Assembly: GCA_021816425.1 (NCBI GenBank)
Contig: JAKAXT010000003.1
Span: forward strand, 1 to 51,216
DNA: 51,216 nucleotides
Direction of reading: 5' to 3'
DNA from: Pseudomonadota bacterium
GTDB taxonomy: Bacteria; Pseudomonadota; Gammaproteobacteria; Acidiferrobacterales; Acidiferrobacteraceae
This document shows, one piece after another, positions 16,074-23,630 of this stretch. Made by a program: the position numbers and the translations under genes. Position 1 is the stretch's first letter. Each line of letters begins with the position of its first letter. The notes beneath the pieces are model-generated. The model had not been told where the DNA came from. It made no database searches and worked only from the letters and a program-made list of their open reading frames with translations.

Positions 16074-16733
16074 CTAGCCTTCCCCCCACGCAAAAACGTT
16101 CACGCGCGCGGGAGGCACGTTGCGCCATATGGTGCGGGAGTGCAGACAGGTGATTTCCTGCGCCCAGTCGATGGCGCGACATCGAAGGCTGTAGGTGAAC
16201 TGAATGAATGTGGCGCCCTTCGGGAGCACGGCGTCCAAGGCCGAACCGATCTGATCCACGGTGCTTTTGGGAAGGGATTTCAGGGGGAGGCTCGATACCA
16301 CGGTCGACACGCGTTCGGCCCGCCATCCGAGAAGGTTCGCAAGGTCCGCGGCGTCACCTTCCAGGATGGTTACGTTGGGGAACCGTCCCCGCAGGTGGGC
16401 GGCAAGCAGCGCCGATTTTTCAACCACTATGAGTCGTTCGGGCGCGACCCCGTGCGCCAGCAGGGAGGCGGTCACGACGCCCGTGCCCGCGCCCAGTTCG
16501 ACGATATAACCTTTGGAGGCGGCGACGGCCTGGGATGCCATGTAGTCGGCGAGATGTCTTGAGCTCGGGCAGGCGGCGCCGACGGCCTGCGGGCCGGACC
16601 AGATGGCCCGGGCGAAAAGCCTCAGGTCCGCTGGGAGCAAGGCTTCGAAAATCCGTTTAAGCCCACCCTTCCGCCACGATGTCTGGTCTGCCGGGCTCTC
16701 CAGCTTCCCGCAGTCGGTTGTCGTCCGGTGCAT
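16074..16733 (-). CDS. class I SAM-dependent methyltransferase (PmtA/KsgA-like)
   Basis: 219 aa from ATG 16733 (GGGGGA just upstream; a longer frame to 16820 exists). SAM motif I is VELGAGTGVVTASLL (residues about 80-95), with acidic loop VVEKSALLAAHLR, then EGDAADL and the motif-IV-like 'STVVSSLPLKSLP'. The pattern and the N-terminal 'FARAIWSGPQAVGAACPSSRHLADYMA' resemble phospholipid N-methyltransferases and rRNA-adenine-dimethylase-like enzymes acting on phosphatidylethanolamine. It lies 130 bases downstream of ubiT on the same strand and may be co-transcribed. Substrate not assignable with confidence. Confidence 0.75.
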   Translation of the reverse strand: MHRTTTDCGKLESPADQTSWRKGGLKRIFEALLPADLRLFARAIWSGPQAVGAACPSSRHLADYMASQAVAASKGYIVELGAGTGVVTASLLAHGVAPERLIVVEKSALLAAHLRGRFPNVTILEGDAADLANLLGWRAERVSTVVSSLPLKSLPKSTVDQIGSALDAVLPKGATFIQFTYSLRCRAIDWAQEITCLHSRTIWRNVPPARVNVFAWGEG

Positions 16734-16862
16734 GAATTTCCCCCGTTCGTTCGCCCCCGAGAAACCGGGCACGACGTGGATTCTAGCTTTCAAGCATATC
16801 GCATGAGGCTGCGATTGCAACGCTGAATCGACGGCCGCGATGGTCGGGCGTGTCCGCCGGAC

Positions 16863-17297
16863 CTAGGGGAGTACGGCGCGCAGCCGCTTTTTGTGGCGGT
16901 ATATGGCGCTTTCGAGGGCGTGTCGTAATTGCAGTGCAATGCCGGTGTCGCCCTCCACGCACAGCCGCCGATCGAAAAACAGCGCGTCGGCGTCCTCGGT
17001 TTGCAGAAGCAGCGCGAGAAACGACCGCACATCGCCCCGTATGCACGTCTTCCAGGGGATGGGCGGCGCCGGCCAGAGGCGTCCGCCGCGGATCACGAAG
17101 CCCAGGGCGAGGCTCGGGTTCGTGATCTCAAGACAGATGCGCGTGCCCGACAGGGCCTCCAGGGAGCGGTCCGAGATGAGCAGGAGGTTGGCCATGAGCG
17201 CTCCCCCCAGGGCGATCGCCGGAGGCGGGAACAGCTTGACTCCGAGATCGAGGGCGCGGGGTGCGGCTTGCGAAACGATGTCGAATAGGCGTGGCAT
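16863..17297 (-). CDS. ubiT: UbiT, SCP2-domain accessory factor for O2-independent ubiquinone synthesis
   Basis: 144 aa with an SCP2/sterol-carrier-like domain (GTRICLEITNPSLALGFVIRGGRL, DVRSFLALLLQTEDADALFFDRRLCVEGDTGIALQLRHALE). This matches UbiT/YhbT, which binds isoprenoid quinone intermediates and works with UbiU and UbiV. The presence of ubiU and ubiV nearby and an FNR box make the call firm. ATG 17297 has no ribosome site. The FNR box centre (17338.5) lies exactly 41.5 bases from the A of this ATG, and AACAAT at 17309-17304 fits a -10, so the mRNA may be leaderless. Confidence 0.87.
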   Translation of the reverse strand: MPRLFDIVSQAAPRALDLGVKLFPPPAIALGGALMANLLLISDRSLEALSGTRICLEITNPSLALGFVIRGGRLWPAPPIPWKTCIRGDVRSFLALLLQTEDADALFFDRRLCVEGDTGIALQLRHALESAIYRHKKRLRAVLP

Positions 17298-17331
17298 GGC
17301 GCCATTGTTTGTCGTTTCGCCCGCTCAGGGA

Positions 17332-17345
17332 TTGATGCGCGTCAA
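17332..17345. promoter_or_regulatory. FNR box between divergent ubiT and ubiD
   Basis: TTGATGCGCGTCAA matches the FNR consensus at 9 of 10 half-site positions. Its centre at 17338.5 is at -41.5 for a leftward transcript starting at the ubiT ATG (17297) with -10 AACAAT. Rightward, a start near 17380 would precede the ubiD ATG at 17402, but I see no good -10 there. Confidence 0.75.
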
Positions 17346-17401
17346 AAGCTTTGCGTTCGGTCAAGGGATCGCGTCGGGCCTCACCGTATGCTGGCGCCAC
17401 G

Positions 17402-18865
17402 ATGTTTGCCGATATGCGCCAATTCCTCGGGCACCTCGAGCGCCACAAGCGTCTTGCCCGCGTGGCGTCGCCCGTGAGCGCGCGTCTGGAGATCACCGAG
17501 ATCTGTCGGCGCGCGATCATTGCGCAGGGACCGGCCTTGCTGTTCGAGTCGGTCGATGGCGGCAAGATGCCGGTCGTAGGCAACCTGTTCGGGACCCGCG
17601 ATCGTGTCTTGCAGGCCATCGGACTCGAGGACAGCGCCGCCCTGCGGTCCCTGGGGGAGCTGCTCGGGCGCATCAAGGAGCCGCGTTGGCCCCGCGACGC
17701 GCATGAGGTCGCCGGACATCTCCCGATCATTGGTCGACTGTGGGCCGCCCGCCCCCGCCTGCTGCGCGAGGCCGCGCCGGTCCAGGAGTGTGTCCACGAA
17801 GGCGCCGCCGTCGATCTGGAGGCCCTCCCGATCTCGCACTGCTGGCCCGAGGACGCGGGGCCTCTGCTCACCTTCGGGCTCGTCATCACGCGACCCGGTG
17901 CCGGGGGGCGGCACAACGTCGCCATCTATCGCCAGCAGTTGATCGGCCGCAATCGCCTCATCATGCGGTGGCTCCCCCACCGCGGCGGGGCCGGGGACTA
18001 CGCCCGATTTCGCGAGCTCCATCCGACCGAACCCTTTCCGGTGGCGGTCGCCATAGGCGCCGATCCGGCCCTGACCCTGGCCGCGGTGGCGCCCATCCCC
18101 GACACCCTTTCCGAGTACCAGTTCGCGGGCCTCTTGCGCGGCGCCCGTACCGAGCTCGTCCAGGCGGGCAACGGATTGCTGGTGCCGGCCCGCGCCGAGA
18201 TCGTGCTCGAGGGGATCATCGCCCCCGACGATACCGCGCTTGAAGGGCCCTTCGGGGACCACACCGGTTACTACAACGCCCAGGACCACTTTCCGGTGAT
18301 GACCGTCACGCGCGTCACGCACCGCCAGGCGCCGCTCTACCAGACGACCTACATGGGACGCTCGCCCCACGATGAGCCCTCGGTGCTCGCGGGCGCCCTG
18401 AACGAGGTGTTCGTGCCCTTGCTCCAGCAGCAGTTTCCCGAGATCGTCGACTTCTATCTGCCCCCCGAGGCGTGCTCCTATCGCGTCGCCGTCGTAAGCA
18501 TTCGCAAACGCTATCCGGGCCATGCGCGGCGCATCATGCTGGGGATCTGGTCCTATCTGCGGCAGTTCACCTACACTAAGTTCGTGATCGTGACGGATGA
18601 TGACATCGATATCCGCAACTGGTCCGAGGTGATATGGGCCCTGGTGACGCGCGCCGATCCGGCGCGCGATAGTGTCATATTGACGGACACGCCGATCGAC
18701 TACCTGGATTTCGCGAGCCCCGTAGCCGGTCTCGGCGGCAAAATGGGGCTGGACGCCACCTTGAAGCGTCCGCCCGAGGTGAGCCGCCCGCCCGGCCGCC
18801 CCATTCGTCCCGATGCCAGGACCCAAGCCGCGGTCGCCTCTATTTGCGAGGCGCTCGGTCTGTGA
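17402..18865 (+). CDS. ubiD: UbiD, 4-hydroxy-3-polyprenylbenzoate decarboxylase
   Basis: 487 aa prenylated-FMN-dependent decarboxylase, close to the E. coli length. Starts MFADMRQFLGHLE at 17402; a frame open to 17351 is rejected because it would begin next to the FNR box. Family segments include VGNLFGTRDRVLQAIG, YRQQLIGRNRLIMRW, EGPFGDHTGYYN (metal/prFMN region) and FTYTKFVIVTDDDIDIRNW. It removes the carboxyl group in ubiquinone synthesis, an O2-independent step. It needs prFMN from UbiX, which is not in the window. Divergent from ubiT across an FNR box, so its synthesis may rise without O2. Confidence 0.92.
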   Translation: MFADMRQFLGHLERHKRLARVASPVSARLEITEICRRAIIAQGPALLFESVDGGKMPVVGNLFGTRDRVLQAIGLEDSAALRSLGELLGRIKEPRWPRDAHEVAGHLPIIGRLWAARPRLLREAAPVQECVHEGAAVDLEALPISHCWPEDAGPLLTFGLVITRPGAGGRHNVAIYRQQLIGRNRLIMRWLPHRGGAGDYARFRELHPTEPFPVAVAIGADPALTLAAVAPIPDTLSEYQFAGLLRGARTELVQAGNGLLVPARAEIVLEGIIAPDDTALEGPFGDHTGYYNAQDHFPVMTVTRVTHRQAPLYQTTYMGRSPHDEPSVLAGALNEVFVPLLQQQFPEIVDFYLPPEACSYRVAVVSIRKRYPGHARRIMLGIWSYLRQFTYTKFVIVTDDDIDIRNWSEVIWALVTRADPARDSVILTDTPIDYLDFASPVAGLGGKMGLDATLKRPPEVSRPPGRPIRPDARTQAAVASICEALGL

Positions 18866-18871
18866 CGGTGC

Positions 18872-18885
18872 TTGATATATGTCAA
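18872..18885 (+). promoter_or_regulatory. FNR box of hemN
   Basis: TTGATATATGTCAA matches the FNR consensus at 9 of 10 half-site positions. A -10-like GATACT at 18907-18912 gives a start near 18920, with the box centre at -41.5 and the hemN ATG 14 bases downstream. The box begins 7 bases after the ubiD stop. Confidence 0.8.
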
Positions 18886-18933
18886 GGCATGCGGGCCGAC
18901 GGAAGGGATACTTTCGTGCTTTAGGGTTATCTT

Positions 18934-20307
18934 ATGAACCTGGATTTTGACGCATCCCTCATCGCCCGTTACGGCGATTCGGCGCCACGCTACACGTCCT
19001 ACCCGCCGGCCACGCAGTTCCATGGCCAGTTCGGGGCCGAGGACCTGGGGCGGGCGCTCGCGGGCCGCCCCGCGGGTCAGGCGTGGTCGCTCTATGTCCA
19101 TGTCCCGTTTTGCGAATCCGTGTGTTATTACTGCGCCTGCAACAAGACCGTGACCAAGCACCACGAGCGCGCCGAGCCCTATGTCGCCCGTGTGGCGCGC
19201 GAACTGGGGCTTCTGGCGCCCTCGCTCGGTGCGCGGCCCCCGCTGGATCAACTCCATTGGGGCGGCGGGACACCGACCTTTCTCAGTCACGACGAAATGC
19301 GCATCCTCATGTGCGCCATCGCCGAGCGCTTCGCCTTGCGGCCCGATGACAGCGGCGAGTATTCGATCGAAATCGATCCGCGCCACGCCCCGGACGCGAC
19401 CTTGGCGCTTCTAAGAACGCTCGGATTCAACCGCCTGAGCCTCGGCGTCCAGGACTTCGACCCCGCCGTGCAGCGCGCCATCAACCGCGAGCAGTCCTTC
19501 GCGCTCGTGCGCCACGTGACGCAGGAGGCGCGCTCGCTCGGATTTCGCTCGGTGAGCGTGGATCTGATCTACGGCCTTCCGCGGCAGACCCGCGACAGCT
19601 TCGCCCGCACGCTGGAGCGCCTGCTCGAGATTTCGCCGGATCGGATCTCGCTGTTCAATTACGCGCATCTTCCGCAGCGCTTCAAGCCGCAGCGGCGCAT
19701 AGACGCCTCGGAGATCCCGGATGGCCTGACCAAGATCGCGATCTTGAGCATGACGGTCGAGACGCTGATGGCCGCGGGCTACGTCTATATCGGCCTGGAT
19801 CATTTCGCCAAGGCCGATGACGAGCTTGCGCGTGCGCAGCGCGAGCGCACGCTGGCGCGGAACTTCCAGGGCTATTCGACGCGCGGGCACCTCGACGTCC
19901 TGGGCGTGGGCGCCTCCGCGGTAAGCCGCATAGGCGATGTCTACAGCCAGAACGCCTGGGACCTGAAGGAGTACGAGGACCTCGTGGACCAGGGACGGCT
20001 TCCGGTCCGTCGCGGCTTCGAACTGAGCGCCGACGATGCCTTGCGTCGCGAGGTGATCAACGACCTCCTGTGTCACATGGAGTGTGACGTGGCGGCCGTC
20101 GAGGCCCGACACGCCCTGCGGTTTGCGACCTATTTCTCTTCCGAGCTGGCGCGGCTCGAGCCCTTCGTCCGCGACGGGCTCCTGGAGGTCGACGCCGAAA
20201 GGATCGTCGTGACTGCGCGCGGCCAGATGCTGGTCCGCGCCATCTGCGCGGTGTTCGATCGCTATCTGCTGATCGCCGATCGTCGTGTCTTTTCCCGTGT
20301 CGTCTAG
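18934..20307 (+). CDS. hemN: oxygen-independent coproporphyrinogen III oxidase
   Basis: 457 aa, the same length as E. coli HemN. C60, C64, C67 and C69 (CESVCYYCAC) match E. coli 62, 66, 69 and 71: the first three bind the [4Fe-4S] cluster. N-terminal RYTSYPPATQF, then LHWGGGTPTFLS, RLSLGVQDFD, VDLIYGLPRQT and GLDHFAKADDELA are HemN signatures. It converts coproporphyrinogen III to protoporphyrinogen IX without O2 for haem synthesis. It has its own FNR box and is followed 9 bases later by a cytochrome c gene that probably shares its mRNA. Confidence 0.95.
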   Translation: MNLDFDASLIARYGDSAPRYTSYPPATQFHGQFGAEDLGRALAGRPAGQAWSLYVHVPFCESVCYYCACNKTVTKHHERAEPYVARVARELGLLAPSLGARPPLDQLHWGGGTPTFLSHDEMRILMCAIAERFALRPDDSGEYSIEIDPRHAPDATLALLRTLGFNRLSLGVQDFDPAVQRAINREQSFALVRHVTQEARSLGFRSVSVDLIYGLPRQTRDSFARTLERLLEISPDRISLFNYAHLPQRFKPQRRIDASEIPDGLTKIAILSMTVETLMAAGYVYIGLDHFAKADDELARAQRERTLARNFQGYSTRGHLDVLGVGASAVSRIGDVYSQNAWDLKEYEDLVDQGRLPVRRGFELSADDALRREVINDLLCHMECDVAAVEARHALRFATYFSSELARLEPFVRDGLLEVDAERIVVTARGQMLVRAICAVFDRYLLIADRRVFSRVV

Positions 20308-20316
20308 GAGAATCTG

Positions 20317-20667
20317 ATGCCGTGCCCGCTTCGCCCCCTGGTCCTGACCTTGGCGCTCCTCCCCGTCGTTGTCTCCGGCAAGGCGCTGACCGGCCGGCAG
20401 GTCTTCGACCAGACCTGCCACACCTGCCACTCCCGCGGCGTGGCAGGCGCGCCCAAGATCGGCGACCGCTCGGCATGGCGCCAGCATCTCGCCAAGGGAA
20501 TCAAGGTGTTGTACGCCCATGCGATCCACGGCTACTACGGCTACAGCTTCATGCCACCGAAAGGCGGAAACGAATCCCTGACCGATGGCGAGGTGCGCGC
20601 CGCGGTCCTCTATATGGTGGCCAAGGTCAGTGCGCAAGCCCCGCGGCCCCTTGATCCGCATCAATGA
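20317..20667 (+). CDS. periplasmic mono-haem c-type cytochrome (c5-like)
   Basis: 116 aa. An N-terminal hydrophobic signal peptide of about 20 residues is followed by a single haem site C34-H-T-C37-H38 and a candidate Met ligand M79 in FMPPKGGNESLTD, as in cytochrome c5/c555. It would carry electrons in the periplasm. ATG 20317 has GGAG 7 bases upstream and lies 9 bases after hemN, so it should be co-transcribed under FNR control. Its 3' end contains the next gene's FNR box (20651-20664). Confidence 0.85.
   Translation: MPCPLRPLVLTLALLPVVVSGKALTGRQVFDQTCHTCHSRGVAGAPKIGDRSAWRQHLAKGIKVLYAHAIHGYYGYSFMPPKGGNESLTDGEVRAAVLYMVAKVSAQAPRPLDPHQ
20651..20664 (+). promoter_or_regulatory. perfect FNR box upstream of the flavin oxidoreductase gene
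   Basis: TTGATCCGCATCAA matches TTGAT-N4-ATCAA at all 10 half-site positions. It lies in the last codons of the cytochrome gene. Its centre (20657.5) is exactly 41.5 bases from the A of the next ATG at 20699, and a -10-like CATAAG lies at 20684-20689. Confidence 0.8.
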
Positions 20668-20698
20668 ACCATCAGGCCGTCGGCATAAGCTCAAACTC

Positions 20699-21895
20699 AT
20701 GAAATCGACCATCGTATCGCGTCTACCGAAGCTGAGTCTGAGAGGCCGCCAGTTGTTGCCCATATTCCAGGGCGGAATGGGCGTGGCGATCTCCGCCCAT
20801 AAGCTCGCCTCGGCCGTGGCCCGCGAAGGCGCCGTCGGCACGATCGCGAGCGTCGACCTGCGTCACCTGCATCCGGACATCATGACGCGGCTGCGGCGTT
20901 GCCGGGACACCACGAAGCTGCTGGACGGGAACCTCGAGGCCCTGGATCGCGAGGTGAAGGCGGCCCGTGCGGCGGCCGGGCCCGCGGCCTTCATTGCCGT
21001 CAACGTCATGCGCGCCCTGAACCATTACGCGGACTTCGTGCGCCAGGCCTGCCAGAGCGGGGCGAACGCCATCGTGATGGGGGCCGGATTGCCGCTCGAC
21101 CTCCCGGAACTCACCGAAGGCCATGACGTGGCGCTGATCCCCATTCTTTCCGAGGAGCGCGGGATCGACGTCCTGCTGCGCAAGTGGATGCGCAAGGGGC
21201 GGCTCCCCGATGCCATCGTCATAGAGCACCCGGGACACGCGGGCGGGCATCTCGGCGCGCCCCGGCTTGCGGACGTCGACTCCTCGCGCTTCGATTTCCG
21301 TCACGTTCTCCAGGAGGCCTTGGCGCTCTTCAAGAAGCTGGGCTTGGCCGCCGAGCGCATACCGCTCATTCCGGCCGGCGGCATCGGATCGTTCCGTGCG
21401 ATCCGTGAACTGTTCGACCGCGGGGCCTCGGGGGTGCAGCTTGGGACCGCGTTCGCGGTGACCGAGGAATGCGATGCCCACCCGAACTTCAAGAAGGTGC
21501 TGGCGGAGGCCCGTCGCGAGGACATCGTGACGTTCATGAGCGCCGCGGGCCTCCCCGCGCGCGCGGTTCTGACGCCCTGGCTCAAACGCTATCTTGCGCG
21601 CGAGAACCTGCTCAAGTCTCGTGCCACCAGCCGCTGCGGGGGCTGCGCGAGCCGCCTCGAATGTCTGAGCCACTGCGGATTCAAGGACGGCAACCCCGAT
21701 GCCGGGCAGTTCTGTATCGAGACCCAGCTCGCGGCCGCGGCCAAGGGCAACGTCGAGCACGGGCTCTTCTTTCGCGGCGGGTCCAGTCTGCCCTTCGGTC
21801 ACGAGATCTGCTCCGTCCGCGACCTCCTCGAGTATCTTTTGACGGGCGTGCGTCCTGCGCTTGTGCAGGCCCCGGCCGTCTCCTTGATCGCCTGA
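20699..21895 (+). CDS. NPD/nitronate-monooxygenase-family FMN oxidoreductase with Cys-rich C-terminus
   Basis: 398 aa TIM-barrel flavoprotein: PIFQGGMGVAIS (N-terminal FMN loop), VNVMRAL, IEHPGHAGGHLG with the family histidine, IPAGGIGS, and GVQLGTAFAVTEE. Annotation pipelines usually call this nitronate monooxygenase, but the family also includes FabK/PfaD-type enoyl reductases. From about residue 312, a cysteine cluster (CGGCASRLECLSHC, then C in GQFC) could bind an Fe-S cluster. An O2-using enzyme behind a perfect FNR box would be odd, so an O2-independent redox reaction is more likely. ATG 20699 has no ribosome site and coincides with the predicted transcript start. Confidence 0.75.
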   Translation: MKSTIVSRLPKLSLRGRQLLPIFQGGMGVAISAHKLASAVAREGAVGTIASVDLRHLHPDIMTRLRRCRDTTKLLDGNLEALDREVKAARAAAGPAAFIAVNVMRALNHYADFVRQACQSGANAIVMGAGLPLDLPELTEGHDVALIPILSEERGIDVLLRKWMRKGRLPDAIVIEHPGHAGGHLGAPRLADVDSSRFDFRHVLQEALALFKKLGLAAERIPLIPAGGIGSFRAIRELFDRGASGVQLGTAFAVTEECDAHPNFKKVLAEARREDIVTFMSAAGLPARAVLTPWLKRYLARENLLKSRATSRCGGCASRLECLSHCGFKDGNPDAGQFCIETQLAAAAKGNVEHGLFFRGGSSLPFGHEICSVRDLLEYLLTGVRPALVQAPAVSLIA

Positions 21896-21904
21896 GAGGC
21901 CCTG

Positions 21905-22594
21905 ATGTCGTGCTGTTATGTCCTCGATCTGCGTCTCGCGCCCCGCGGTGTGCCGCCCGCCACATACGCGTATGCCATCCTGCGCGAGATGGGGCCCGGC
22001 GAGACCATGCGCGTCTGGAGCCCGGAAGAGCCGACGTTATTCATGGCGCAACTGCAAAACCACATGCGCAACACGCTCGTCTGGGAGGTCGCGACCGATG
22101 GGCAGGGCTACCTGATCACGCTGCATATCCGCGGTCCGCACGAGCCGCTCGCGCTCGGAGACACGCTGCGGCGTGAACACGACGACATGGACGCCTGCCT
22201 CGTGCGCTCGCTCGCCCTGGTCGGCGCCGGGCGCTGGACCGAGTCCGTCGCCGAGGTGGCCCGGCTCGACCGGACCTTGCGCGCCCATATCCTTCTCGAG
22301 AACGATCTCCTGGCGCCGCTGGCCGTGCGTGAGGCCCGGGAGCCGACGTCGCTCATGCGACGCGAACACGACGACATTCTGGTGCAGTTGGACGCCATCC
22401 AGGAGGTCTGCCAGGCCGCCGGGGAGTCGTGCGCCGAGCTCGATACGTGGCTTGGCCTGCTGGCCGCGACCCTGAACAAGCACGAGTACCGCGAAGAGGT
22501 TTCGCTGTTCGGGCTCTGGGAGCGCGCCTCCGACCGCAGGGGCGCCGCGCTCCTCGACGAGGTCCGCCGGCGGCTCTCGCCCGCGGGCTCCTGA
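21905..22594 (+). CDS. DUF2249-hemerythrin fusion protein
   Basis: 229 aa. Residues about 5-80 are a DUF2249 domain (LDLRLAPRGVPPATYAYAILREMGPGETMRV..., ending LITLHI). Residues about 90-225 are a hemerythrin domain with the pattern REHDDMD, RAHILLEND, RREHDDI and NKHEYREE supplying diiron ligands. It starts 9 bases after the flavin oxidoreductase, with GAGAGG before the ATG, so it probably shares that FNR-driven mRNA. The separate hemerythrin and DUF2249 genes at 4205-4871 are the same pair in opposite domain order. Cytoplasmic O2/NO-binding or iron-storage role likely. Confidence 0.8.
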   Translation: MSCCYVLDLRLAPRGVPPATYAYAILREMGPGETMRVWSPEEPTLFMAQLQNHMRNTLVWEVATDGQGYLITLHIRGPHEPLALGDTLRREHDDMDACLVRSLALVGAGRWTESVAEVARLDRTLRAHILLENDLLAPLAVREAREPTSLMRREHDDILVQLDAIQEVCQAAGESCAELDTWLGLLAATLNKHEYREEVSLFGLWERASDRRGAALLDEVRRRLSPAGS

Positions 22595-22643
22595 GCCATC
22601 CTCCGGCCGTCCCGGGACCCGGGGTCGGGTTGGGCCGGGCTTC

Positions 22644-23279
22644 CTAGACCACCCGCACGGGGGCGAGCCCGATGTAGAACAGCACGGCGCAATATTGCGC
22701 GACGCTCCCCGCCAGCACGAACAGATGCCAGATCTCGTGGCCGAAGCGCCATTTCTCGTCGAAGACAAAAAAGATGATGCCCACGGTATAGAGAAGCCCG
22801 CCCGCGGCGAGCCACCAGAAGCCGCCAGGCGCCAGATGGCGCATGAGCGGCTGCAGGGCGACGACGATAAGCCAGCCCATGACGACATAGAGGATCACGG
22901 ACAGGCGCCGCGATTTTTGGGGTATGAACTCCTGGACGATGCCGATGATCGCAAGGCCCCAGAGGATGCCGAACAGAGACCAGCCCCACGGCCCCCTCAA
23001 TGGTCCGAGGACGAAAGGCGTGTAGGTGCCCGCGATCAAAAGATAGATCGCGACATAGTCGAGCCTCTGGAAGACCGCGCGCGCCCGTCCATTCAATCCG
23101 TGGTAGAGGCCCGACATGGTATACAGGAACACGAGCGTGAGCCCGTAGATGCTGAAGCTCACGATCCGCCAGGGGTCCGCCTGCAGCGCCGCGAACACGA
23201 TCAAGACGACCGTTCCTATGAGCGCGAGCGCCCCGCCGACGATGTGACTTATGCTGTTGAACAACTCTTCACGACGCAT
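22644..23279 (-). CDS. yqfA: hemolysin III/YqfA family membrane protein
   Basis: 211 aa with seven membrane helices (PAQR-type fold): 'ELFNSISHIVGGALALIG', SGLYHG, FQRLDYVAIYLLIAGTYTPF, and a late RFGHEIWHLFVLAGS with conserved His residues that may bind a metal. ATG 23279 is preferred over ATG 23285 because AAGGGA then lies 6 bases upstream. Family members are linked to membrane fluidity or envelope stress; the haemolysin name is historical. Converges with the hemerythrin fusion gene. Confidence 0.85.
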   Translation of the reverse strand: MRREELFNSISHIVGGALALIGTVVLIVFAALQADPWRIVSFSIYGLTLVFLYTMSGLYHGLNGRARAVFQRLDYVAIYLLIAGTYTPFVLGPLRGPWGWSLFGILWGLAIIGIVQEFIPQKSRRLSVILYVVMGWLIVVALQPLMRHLAPGGFWWLAAGGLLYTVGIIFFVFDEKWRFGHEIWHLFVLAGSVAQYCAVLFYIGLAPVRVV

Positions 23280-23630
23280 CGGCATTCCCTTGTGGGCCGC
23301 GCGGTCCCACTCCAAGCCCCCCGCGTCCCTGCCATCGATGGCCTGTCGTCACGGCGGGCGCTGCCATCCAGTTTAGGCAGACGCCTCCCTCGGGACAAGC
23401 GGGGCCTCGGTCCGGCATCGTCCGTCGCGTCTTCGGGCAGGTGTCGCGCCAAGCCGGGGCCACGCCGCCGGATCGGGTCTTGCCATGGCGTCCGGGTCGG
23501 ACGAACGGGGGTTCGAGGGGTGGCGGGCGCGAAGTCGAGGGCGCGGCCTTGCCTCACGCGTGAGAGGGCGGGCGCATGCGGCGCCGGCGATGCGGGATCC
23601 GCGGGCCTATGTCCCACCGGAAGCGGCCCG
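23280..23630. other. intergenic stretch, no gene seen
   Basis: 351 bases between hemolysin III and the envelope operon. No convincing coding frame, RNA gene, repeat or strong promoter was recognised. Confidence 0.5.

Noticed and set aside
17351-17401. Longer ubiD start at 17351
   Set aside because: It begins 6 bases from the FNR box, inside the promoter; the family N-terminus starts at 17402.
22595-22643. Bidirectional terminator between the hemerythrin fusion and hemolysin III
   Set aside because: Several GC palindromes are present but no T-run follows on either strand; too weak to annotate.
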